Assembly (NCBI GenBank): GCA_036874045.1
Contig: JAZBRI010000004.1
Coordinates: 868,001-932,000 of the forward strand
Reading direction: 5' to 3'
DNA from: Cymodocea nodosa
Taxonomy: Eukaryota; Streptophyta; Magnoliopsida; Alismatales; Cymodoceaceae
DNA: 64,000 nt
Position 1 is the stretch's first letter; each line of letters begins with the position of its first letter. Shown here piece after piece: positions 34,611-45,541 of this stretch. The notes below the pieces were generated by a model. The model did no database searches. It worked only from the letters and a program-made list of their open reading frames with translations, and was not told where the DNA came from. The position numbers and the translations under genes were made by a program.

Positions 34611-36349
34611 GTTGTGATTTTGTGTGTTTAATGTTGTGTGTATTTTGCATTTATTTTTATTTTTTATTTTTTAAAATATATTTTTTAGTTTTCATTTTTA
34701 TTTTATAAAAAAAAACAAAATATCAATCCAATTTGTTGGTATCTGTTCTGGGAAACCAATTGGCTTGCTTATGAGCCACCAAAGGCATAGGAGCTTGAGT
34801 TCCACACAAGACACTAAATTATCAATATCTATTAAATATTATTTTGTTATATATTTTGCGTTTATCTGTGAATGAAAAGTTTTTCAGAATCAAAAATTCG
34901 AATATATAGAAGGAGATACAAATGAAACAAGGTATGCAACTAATTACTCATCTTGAATTTAAATCAACAAACCTGTAGCCATGCCTGCTTCAATTACTGT
35001 ACTTATTATCAAATCTTTTACATTGAGGGCAATGCAAAATGTAGGTATGGGGGGAAGGTAATTAAAGTAACAGCCATGTAAGTTTGTTAATTAAAGAAAT
35101 TAAAATGGTACTGCAAAGTTTTGAGGAAATTGAAAATTTTTATGAACTTGTTGTAACTATCCAATAATTGAGACTGTAAAATTTTTATAAACTACTTGAA
35201 TGTTATATTTAGAAGGCTATATAAGATGCTATTGAATTTACTATTTATGCAAATCTAGATATAGTATCTTATGTTTTTTATGAATTTCATGAGTTTAAAA
35301 ATTTCACGATTTTAAAATGAAATCAGAATGCTTAATGAAAAATCAGTAAATTATCTGAAGTCCTGAAAGAGCTGAGATGTGAATTCTAGATTAAATGAAA
35401 CACATATGATTAAAGATACATTTAATTTGACTAATTGAACTTGTAGAATGATTTATGTATAGATCTTATTAAACTACAGAAAAAGTATGAGCTTATTGTT
35501 ATGGATTCATATTTTCAGTAAATGATAGAAGCAAGACTATATGAGATTGGTGTTTTACTACATCTGTATTAATGAAATACATACATATATAGTATGTGAT
35601 TAATGTTTTGTTTTGTGTTTGTAGTTTAATTGAAAAAAAAAAAGGAAAATTTTGAGAGTTTATTGACTTGTTTGATCACGAGCCTTTTGTACTTGAGTAG
35701 ATAGGTATGTAAGGATTGTTGACTTGAACAAGGACTCTTGAAATCTGGCAACCTAAGATCCTGATCAGATCTGGGATTGTTGATTGAAAGCTCGTTACAT
35801 GGGTACATTAGAAAGCTCTTGTATGATTCAAGCTTGTCAAATTAACTTTTAAAGTACAAAAAAAAAGAGAGAAAAAAAATATAATGATCTAAAAAGATAC
35901 AAGTGTTTTGTGAAATACAGATATCTTATAAATCGAGTATATTTTCTATTATCTAGAATTACTGAAATATGAATCTGGAATTGACTTTTGAAGTTGTTTA
36001 ATGGAGATACAATTCTTTATTCTACTTGTCTTAATCAGATTGAATTGGATTGTACTTTGATTCGTATGTTATTGAAACTTCTTCTAGAAATCTTATTGGA
36101 AAATTCAGGATGACAGATGATGAATAGAAGAACAAACGATAATATAATTAACACTTATGTGATGATGATATACTTTGTATGTAATTTGCATATATTCTAA
36201 GTATATTTGCAGGTTGATTACTAAAACATACAGAATATATTTTTATGCTAAATAGAAGAAAAACAAAGGGGAAGAATTAATTCTAGCACTTTTTGAAAGA
36301 CCAATTAATTAGATTTTAGTTTGCTAAGGGACTAGCAAAATTTAGGTAT
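34611..36349 (+). other. Long 3' UTR of the gypsy element, copy 2
   Basis: About 1.74 kb without a conserved frame separates the F-box stop from the polypurine tract. It includes an early T-rich stretch (34640-34700), then the module 35190-36210 that is also found at 25460-26530 (copia), 52683-53692 and, in part, 63230-64000. Confidence 0.7.
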
Positions 36350-36357
36350 GGGGGAAG
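36350..36357 (+). other. Polypurine tract
   Basis: GGGGGAAG lies immediately before the LTR start TGTTTAGAATG. The same tract precedes the LTR at 53693. It primes plus-strand synthesis in LTR retroelements. Confidence 0.75.
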
Positions 36358-38522
36358 TGTTTAGAATGAAAAAGTGCATATTATTAACGATTAAATGATG
36401 GTTAATTGCATAATATTTAGCTTAGCATATGAGAATTAAGCTATTATCTTATAATTGCACTGTTATATGCTTTAATTGAAGAATCTGCTTAATTTGGGGG
36501 AATTAATGTTAATTTAGTACATTTCTGAACTATCGGTAAGTTGCAGGCTGTGAAATTCTTAAGTATCCGAATTTTCTGATATTTCAGACAATTATGTTTA
36601 ACATACTGAACATATTCGGACAGTTATGTTTAACAGACCGAACATGTATCGGATAGTTATGTTTAAATTGCAAAACAATTATGTTTTGAGAGAATAGTTT
36701 ATTATTTCCTGAAGTACATGTGTCGAAACCATAATGCATGACTTAAGTGAACTTTCGATGAGTTATCTATAACCATCCAAAATTGCAACTAGGCATCGGA
36801 TAGATAGCCCTGTAACTCTTCGAAATCTCTTTTTATTTATAAAATTGTTGAGGACACGTGTCATGTTCTGGGAAAGTGACTTAAGTGGATTTTCGGTGAG
36901 TTATCTCTAACTATCCGAAATGCATCTGAGCATTAGATAGTTAGCTTCGTAACTCTCCAAAATGTTATTTTATGATTAAACTGCTATTGACACGTGTCGA
37001 GATCTGGTAGATTTACTTAAGTTATATATCGGTGAGTTATTTATAACTATCTTAAATGTATTTAAGCATCAGATAGTTAAGTTTATAAGTATCCGAAATG
37101 CACTTGAGCATCAGATAGTTAAATTTATGCACGTGTTTTATAGTTAAATCAACGAAGAAAGTCCGTTGAGTTATCTGTAACTCAACAGACTATATATTTT
37201 CTAATATGCCACTGTAGCGGTTGTAGGAACAGATAGTTGGAAGAGAAAAATCACGTTTGCATGTATCGCGTAGGGAAAGAAATCATCATCGTTGATACGA
37301 ATGAAGGAAATCCAACCTACCATTCAAGCAGAAACAGTTACTACTTAAGAAATATAAAAGAAAAGAAGAAAAAAAGAAGAAGGGTGTGATCGGTGGGTGG
37401 ACAGTGTGTGCAGAGGAGGATCAGCGTCGCAATTCTCTGAAGTTCCACACCAACCATCATCATCACCACTATAATCACCAACCATCGGAGGTCTATAAGG
37501 ATACTTGCTTGATGTCGAGTCAATTCCAAGCCTAACACAATGCCTGACAACCATTGTGAGGAGTGATCGCATCATAGTAAGGGAAGCCATTTTCACCAAG
37601 CGCCGACTCATATTTCAAGAGATCGTAAAGCTTTTAGCCTTGGCTTTGGGTTGATGCCTGTATGTTGAAGAGGAGATCATCTTACAATTTTGGACTCGCG
37701 ATTCTATAGGGAGAGGAGATAGAATTGTAAGTGGTGTAATCGCATTGCAAGTAGTGTCGAAAGTTTTACTATCAAGTGAGATTACTTTACATTTCACCTT
37801 TCGCCCATTTCCATGTTCATATTAAAACAAAAAGACCAAAACCAATTTATCTATGTTTGTATGTTGTATTTGAGTGTTGTATTGTTTGTGTTGTACCGTG
37901 ATTAATGTTATCTTTATCAGTGTTGTGATTGTTTTATGTTTATTTTAGTTTTAAAATTACTGAAATTAGTTCATTCAAAAGACTTAAAGATTTTAATGGT
38001 TACTGTTTGAATTATCTAAATGTTAGTTTTGCTTAATGATAAATCCAATGTTAACTAACATTAAAGAGCTTAATTGATGTTATTTACAATCTGTGGAATC
38101 GCCCAATGGTTGGCCGAATTCCTCTACAAATAGCAGTATTAAAAAGAAAAGACAGGCTCGTGAAGTTAACTTAAGTCCACGAGGTTAGTCTGTTGAGTTA
38201 GCCATAACTCAATGAACTTTGTCTGTTGAGTTAACTGTAATTCAACGGAGAGCTTATTGAATATATAAATTTGATTATTAACAAACGAATAGTTCTCAAG
38301 TTCTTCAGCAATTCCCTGTAGGATCGACTTGTACTTGCACATTGATGTAATAGATACTGTGCACTTGCAGTTAAAGTACAAATTGGAATCAATATCTAAA
38401 TTGAATTAAAGGTGGTTTGTTTACTTCTAAAAGAAAGAATAGGCATAAAGATAAATTAACTAAGTAAAAACAGAAGTAACAAATCCAAGTTTTTCTAGTG
38501 TAGTGTTGGGAAAACACAAATA
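36358..38522 (+). repeat. Gypsy LTR Le, plus orientation (3' LTR of the F-box unit)
   Basis: It starts TGTTTAGAATG and ends AACACAAATA, 2165 bp. Visible inside are TCGGATAG/CTATCCGA palindromes (36590-37090), two perfect ABRE-type G-boxes GACACGTGTC at 36853-36862 and 36989-36998, a palindrome at 37140-37192, a TATA box TATAAAAG at 37353-37360 about 160 bp further on, a second palindrome cluster at 38157-38250, and the tag GGATCGACTTGTACTTG at 38321. It is joined through an AT repeat to pol B in the opposite orientation. Confidence 0.88.
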
Positions 38523-38565
38523 ATATATATATATATATTTTTATAAACATAAAATTGATTTCTTA

Positions 38566-41500
38566 CTAAGTAAAGCTCGAGTAGTCCTCCACTCTAACTT
38601 CTTCTATAATTCCAAAGGAGCTTTTTTGTGTTTACAGAATAGGTTTCAGTCTTTGTCCATTTACTTTAAATATATTTTAATTTTTAGGATTTTCAATTTC
38701 AATAGCTCCATAAGGATAAATATTTCAAACTATATAAGGTCCTACCCATCTAGACTTTAATTTTCCTGGATGGTTATGGAGTCTAGCCATATAAAGATAT
38801 ACTTCTTGTCCTATTTCAAAGCTTTTTAGAATAATTTTTCTATCATGCCAAAATTTAATTTTTTCTTTTTCTCTTACAGTCTTCGAATAAGCTTCATTTC
38901 TAAATTCTTCTAATTTAATTAATTGCATTTTTATATTTTCAGCAACTTGATTTAAATTAGTGTTTAGAGTTTTTAATGCCCAATAAGCTTTATGTTCTAT
39001 TTCAGCAGTTAAATGACAACTTTTTCCATATATTAGCCTAAAAGGTGACATACCTAAGCTCGTTTTATAAGCAGTTCTATAAGCCCAAAGTGCATCTATC
39101 AATCTATTAGCCCAATCTATTCTAGTAGGATTTACTACTTTTTCTAAGATTAATTTAATTTGTTTGTTTGCACTTTCTAATTGTCCACTTGTTTGCGGAT
39201 GATATAATGTTGCAATTTTGTGGTTTATTCCATATTTCTTCATTAAGGCTTCAAAACTTCTATTACAGAAATGAGTTCCTCTATCATTGATAATAGTTTT
39301 AGGTATTCCAAATCTGGCAAATATATTTGTTCTTATAAATTGTATTACCACTTTGTTGTCATTAGTTTTTATAGGAATAGCTTCTATCTATTTAGATACA
39401 TAATCCACCCCCAACAATATGTAATTAAATTGATTAGACATAGGAAATGGACCCATAAAATCTATTCCCCACACATCAAAGATTTCAACCTCAACAATAG
39501 GATTAAGAGGCATCATATTCCTCTTTGATATTCTTCCTATTTGTTGACATCTTAAACAACTTAAGCAATATTTATGAGTATCTTTGAATAGTGTTGGCCA
39601 ATAAAACCCATATTGCAGAATTTTTGTAGCAGTTTTCACTGAACCAAAATGCCCTCCACAAGCTTGGTCATGATAGAAAGACAATATGCTCGGATATTCA
39701 ATTTTTGGAACACACCTCCTTAAAACCAGATCAGGACATTTCTTAAATAAGTAAGGGTTTTCCCAATAGTAATATTTTACTCTTGAGAAAAATAATTTCT
39801 TATCCTGTCTATTCCAATCCTTAGGTGTTAGACAAGTAACTAAATAATTAACTATGTCTGCATACCAAGGTATTGTGTTGATGGTCATTAATTGTTCATT
39901 AGGAAAATTATCCTTAATTTCAATATTTGATTTTTCTATTTGTAATCTTGATAAATGATCTACTACTACATTCTCACAACCTTTTTTATCTTTAATTTCT
40001 AGATCAAATTCTTGTAATAATAATATCCATCGGATCAATCTAGGTTTAGTTTCTTTTTTCTTTATTAGATGTTTTAGAGCTGAATGATCCGTTTATACTA
40101 TTACTTTAGCTCCAATTAGATATGATCTAAACTTTTCTAAAGCAAACACAACAGCTAATAATTCTTTTTCAGTAGTTGTGTAATTAACTTGGGCATCATT
40201 TAAGGTTTTGCTTGCATAATGAATCACTCTAGGAGATTTTTCTATCTTCTGTCCCAACACTACTTCTACAACAAAATTAGAAGCATCGCACATTAATTCA
40301 AATGGATAGTTCCAATCAGGTGCTTGAATTATAAGAGTTGAAATTAAGCTAGTCTTAAGTCTGAAAAATGCTTCCTTGCAATCTTTATCAAAGTTAAATG
40401 GAACATCTTTTAATAGATTAGTTAAAGGTCTAGCTATCTTGCTAAAGTCTTTAATAAATCTTCTATAAAAACCAGCATGTCCTAGAAATGATCTAATAGC
40501 TTTTACAGATTTAGGTTCTAGTAGATTAGAAATTACTTCTATTTTAGCTTTATTTACATCCAACCCTTTCTTAGAAACAACATGCCCTAAGACTATTCCT
40601 TGTTTAACCATGAAGTGACATTTTTCCCAATTTAAAACCAGATTTTTTTCCACATAGTGTTTTAATATTAAGTCTAAATTTTTTAAACAGACTTCATATG
40701 AGTTGCCATATACAGTAAAATCATCCACAAATATTTCTAAAAAATCTTCAGTCATTCCAGTAAATATGCCCTACATACACCTTTGAAAGGTAGTTGGCGC
40801 ATTGCATAATCCAAATGGCATTCTCTTAAAAGCATAAGTTCCATTAGGATAGGTGAAAGTTGTTTTCTCTTGATCCTCTAATGCTACTGAAATTTGATTA
40901 TACCCTGAATACCCGTCTAGGAAACAAAAATATTCTTGCCCTACTAATCTTTCCAGCATTTGATCTATAAAAAGTAAGGGAAAATGATCTTTCCTAGTCA
41001 TAGCATTCAACTTTCTATAGTCTATACATACTCTCCAGCTTGATTGAATTCTAGTAGGTATCAAGTCTTGACTTTCATTCCTAATAATTGTTAATCCTGA
41101 TTTCTTGGGAACTACATGGATTAGACTAACCCACGAGCTATCAGAAATCGGATAAATTATATCATTATCTAACCATTTAACTATTTCCTTCCTAACTACT
41201 TCTTTAAGGTTTGGATTTAATCTCCTCTCAGGAATTCTAACGGGTTTAGCATTCTCTTCTAAATATATGTGATGACAGCATAAAGTTGAACTTAACCCTT
41301 TTATATCAATCATAGTCCATCCTATTGCTTCTTTATAACTTTTTACTACATCTTTTAATTTAGCTATTTGATCCTCTTTTAAATCTAAAGCAATAATGAT
41401 TGGACAGGTTCGTTTATCTTCCAGAAATATATAGGTTAATTCAGGAGGTAAAGGTTTTAATTCTAAATGTTGCCCATCAGAAGCTAGAGCTCCTAATTGA

Positions 41501-43209
41501 ACATCATCATTTTTTAAATGAGTTTCTTCCAGATCTCCTTCTATATTTATGCTTTCACTTTCTTTTAAAATTTCAAAATTGATTTGCCTATTTAATTCTT
41601 CTTGAATCACATCATCTAACATATCTCCTTCATCCTCTAAAAAGTCTATGGTATGTAAGGACATTTCTAACTCCTCAAACCTTTCTGGTTTGAAAATATT
41701 TAATTGAGTATCCTCATTACCATATGCTAATTTCATTACTCCAGTCTTACAATTTATAACAGCCCTTGATGTTGCTAAAAATGGCTTTCCCAAAATTAAA
41801 GATGTATCACTATTTTTATGCTTAATTTGTTGGAAATCCAGAATTACAATATCAATAGGATATATAAAATTTTTAATTTTAATTAAGACATCCTCTATTT
41901 TTCCTCTAGGGCATCTTATACTTCTATCAGTTAATTGAATAACCATACTAGTAGGAGTTAAGCCTTCTAATTGTAAGGATGCAAATATATCACTTGGCAT
42001 AACATTTATACCTGCACCTAAGTCTATTAAGGTTCTTTCTAGAATGGTATTTCCTATGGTGCATGATATAATAGGGATTCCAAGATCAGATAATTTTTTA
42101 GAAATTTGTGGCAGAAATAGGGAACTACTTTGCTCAGCTAAAAAGACCTTTCTAAGAACTTTTCGCTCTCTTTTCTTAGTGCACCAATCCTTCAAAAATT
42201 TAGTACAAGGTGGCATTTTCTACAATAGATCTAACAAAGGAATGTTAACTTGTACTTTTTCAAAAATTCCTCTGATTTTTTCTTATTTTTCAGGTATTGT
42301 TTGTTGTAATCTTTCAGGATAGGGTGCTAAAGATTTTGATTTCAAAGATTCTTTTTCTTTCAGTTGATTTGTTTGATCATTTTTAGCTTCATTAGTATAT
42401 TCAGATTGTTCTTCAGTGATTTCTAGATTTTCAGCTATTACATTTTCATTATCATTTTGATTTTTACTCTTATCCACCTTCATATCATTTTCATTTTGAG
42501 TTCTTGGTGGTATATCAATTCCAGATCTTAATGTTACACATACATCTTCCAGATTTTCGTTACTCATGATGTTTTTGTATATCATTTTCGTGATTATGAT
42601 CTTCAATTGTTTTTAATTTTAAAGTGTATTCTTTAAATTCTCTTGCATTAGTATTTTCTGTTTGCTGTATATTTTGCAAATTATGCAAGTTTATAACATT
42701 ATAATTTTCATTGTCCTGTTGCATAACTTGTACTTTCATTATATATTCGTCTAATGCTTTTAATTTTCTTTCCAGATCATCTAATCTCATTACATTCAAT
42801 TTTTGATCAATTTTCATTATGGTTTTTTCAATTTCGTAAATTATATCCTTTTTAGGTTCTGAATATGCTTCCTTATAATTTAATTGGTTGACTTCTTATT
42901 GGTGACACATAAAGTATTCTAGTTTGTCCAGATTTTGCTCTATACTATGCTCTAGTCTGTCATACCTATCCCAAACTTCAGTGTCTCTCAACATATTACA
43001 CATTCTATACTGACCATCAGTTGGGTAAACTATAGGATTCTCATACTTGGCTCTATTATACTGAGGATAATTCATTTGTTGTTCATGGGATCTAACCATC
43101 TGTAAACGTCTCAGTTTCAAAAGTTAGAAATGTCGTGTCCTTCAGAATTGCAGAATTCACATATGCTAATTACAGGTTTCAGAGATCTTTGAGCATAAGC
43201 ATATGCCAT
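38566..43209 (-). pseudogene. pol: NC-PR-RT-RH-IN polyprotein of gypsy element B, nearly full length
   Basis: From ATG 43209 to the stop at 38566 is 4644 bp (1548 codons). Order on the minus strand: zinc-knuckle remnant CEFCNSEGHDISNF (last Cys lost) near 43150; coiled coil; CVTLRSGIDIPP; protease LIDLGAGINVMP at about 42024; RT with VCIDYRKLNAMTRKDHFPL and CFLDGYSGYNQI (about 41000-40860) and F-V-D-D at about 40728; RNase H FELMCDAS near 40310; integrase zinc site [11 protein letters not shown] ... CLRCQQIG; core [10 protein letters not shown] and NDRGTHF; and a C-terminal end with VGPYIV. These motifs and the tRNA-Asp primer site place it with Athila. One frame runs from 42606 to the end with about six stops, several explained by C-to-T change. 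The gag part has a frame change. No capsid region precedes it. Confidence 0.92.
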
Positions 43210-43282
43210 ATTCTCAATTCCAGAAGAAAACACAACTCTAGCTATTAAAACGAAACAGCTCTAACAGTTGCTTATATTAATT

Positions 43283-43318
43283 CAATTCTATTCAATTCAG
43301 TTCAATTCAATTCAATTC
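43283..43318. repeat. TTCAA pentanucleotide repeat beside the primer site
   Basis: Imperfect repeats of ATTCAATTC lie between the pol start and the primer site of element B. They are absent in elements A and C, so they are a local expansion. Confidence 0.7.
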
Positions 43319-43334
43319 CCCAGCAACGGCACCA
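43317..43334 (-). other. Primer binding site, tRNA-Asp type, element B
   Basis: The minus strand reads TGGTGCCGTTGCTGGGGA, two transitions away from the Athila-type site complementary to the 3' end of tRNA-Asp. It is separated from the LTR end at 43342 by AGTTTTA. Confidence 0.85.
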
Positions 43335-43341
43335 TAAAACT

Positions 43342-45541
43342 TGTTTGTGTTTTCCCAGCACTACACTAGAAAAACTTGGATTTGTTACTTCTGTTTTTAC
43401 TTAGTTAATTTATTTTATGCCTATTCTTTCTTTTAGAAGTAAATAAACAACTTTTAATATAATTTAGATATTAATTCCAATTTGTACTTTAACTGCAAGT
43501 GCATAGTGTCTATTGTATCAGTGTGCAAGTACAGGTCGATCTCACAAGGAATTGCTGAAGAACTTGAGAACTGTTCGTTTGTTAATAATCAAATTTATAT
43601 AATCAATAAACTCCCCGTTGAATTACAGTTAACTCAACGGACAAAGTTCGTTGAGTTATGGCTAACTCAACGGACTAACCTCTTGGACTTAAGTTAACTC
43701 CATGAGCCTGTCTTTTCTTTTTAATATTGCTATTTACAAAGGAATTCGGCCAACCATTAGGCAATTCCATAGATTGTAAATAACATCAATTAAGCTCTTT
43801 AATGTTAGTTAACATTGGATTTATCATTAAGTAATACTAACATTTAGATAATTCAAATAGTAACCATTAAAATCTTTAAGTCTTTTGAACGAACTAATTT
43901 CAGTAAATTGTAAAACTAAAACAACATAAAACAATCACAACATTGACAATGATAGCATTAATCACGATACAACACAAATAATACAACACTCAAATACAAC
44001 ATACAAATATAGATAAATTGTTTTTGGTATTTTTGTTTTAATATGAACATGGAAATGGGTGAAAGGTGAAATGTAAAGTAATCTCACTCGATAGTAAATA
44101 CTTCCGACACTACTTGCAATGCGATTACACCACTGAAAATTAAACCACTTACAATTCTATCTCCTCTCCCTATAGAATTGCGAGTCCAGAATTGCAAGAT
44201 GATCTCCTCTTCAGCATACAGGAATCAACCCGAAGCCAAGGCTAAAAGCTTTATGATCTCCTGAAATATGAGTCAGCGCTTGGTGAAAATGACTTCCCTT
44301 CCCGCGACGTGATCACTCCTCACAGTGGTTGTCAAGCACTGTGTTTGGCTCAAAATCGACCCAACATTAAGAAAGTATTCTCACAGACCTTCGATGGTTG
44401 GTGATTGTGGTGGTGGTAATGATAGTTGGTGTGGTACTTTGGAGAATTGCCGATACTGCCTGCAGAAAGCTCGGTGTTCCTCCTCTGTACACATTGGCCG
44501 TCCATCGATCACACCTTTTTCTTCTTTTTCTTCTTTTCTTTTATATTTCTTTAGTAGTAACTGCTTCTACTTAAATGGTCGGTCGGATTTCCTTCATTCG
44601 TATCAACGACGATGATTTCTTTCCCTACGCGATACGTGCAAACGTGGTTTTTCTCTTCCAACTATCTGTTCCTGCAACCGCTACAGTGGCATATTAGAAA
44701 ATATATAGTCTGTGGAGTTACAGATAACTCAACAGACTTTCTTCGTTGATTTAACTATAAAACACGTGCATAAATTTAACTATTCGATGCTCAGATGCAT
44801 TTCGGATACTTATAAACTTAACTATCCGATGCTCAGATGCATTTCGGATAGTTACAGATAACTCACCGATATATAACTTAAGTAAATCTACCAGATCTAG
44901 ACACGTGTCAGCAGCAGTTTAATCATAAAATAATATTTCGGAGAGTTATAGAGCTAATTATCCGATGTTGAGATGCATTTCGGATAGTTTAGAGATAACT
45001 CACCGAAAATCCACTTAAGCCACTTTCCCAGAACATGACACGTGTCCTCAGCTATTTTATAAATAAAAAGAGATTTCGAAAAGTTACACATATAATTTTC
45101 CGATGCCCAGCTTCAATTTCGGATAATTATAGATAACTCACCGAAAGTTCACTTAAGTCATGAATTATGGTTTCGACACATGTACTTCAGGAAATAATAA
45201 AATATTCTTTCAAAACATATTTGTTCGGCAATTTAAACATAACTATCCGACATGTTTGATCTGTTAAACATAACTGTCTGAAATATGTCCGGTATGTTAA
45301 ACATAACTGTCCGAAATATCAGAAAATTCAGATATTTAAGAATTTCACACCCTACAACTTACCGACAGTTCAAAAATGTACTAAATTAACATTAATTCCC
45401 TAAAATTAAGCAGATTCTTCAATTCAAGCATATAACAGTGCAATTATAACATAATGGCTTAATTCTCATATGATAAGCTAAATATTATGCAATGAACTAT
45501 CATTTAACCGTTAATAATATGCACTTTTACATTCTAAACAC
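43342..45541 (-). repeat. Gypsy LTR Lf, minus orientation, shared by units B and C
   Basis: A full LTR of 2200 bp: minus-strand start TGTTTAGAATG at 45541 and end CACAAACA at 43342. It has G-boxes GACACGTGTC at 44900-44909 and 45037-45046, palindromes AACTATCCGA ... TCGGATAGTT at 44820-44852, and palindrome clusters at 43612-43712 and 44706-44757. It is the 5' LTR of B and is directly joined to the truncated integrase of C at 45542. Confidence 0.9.
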
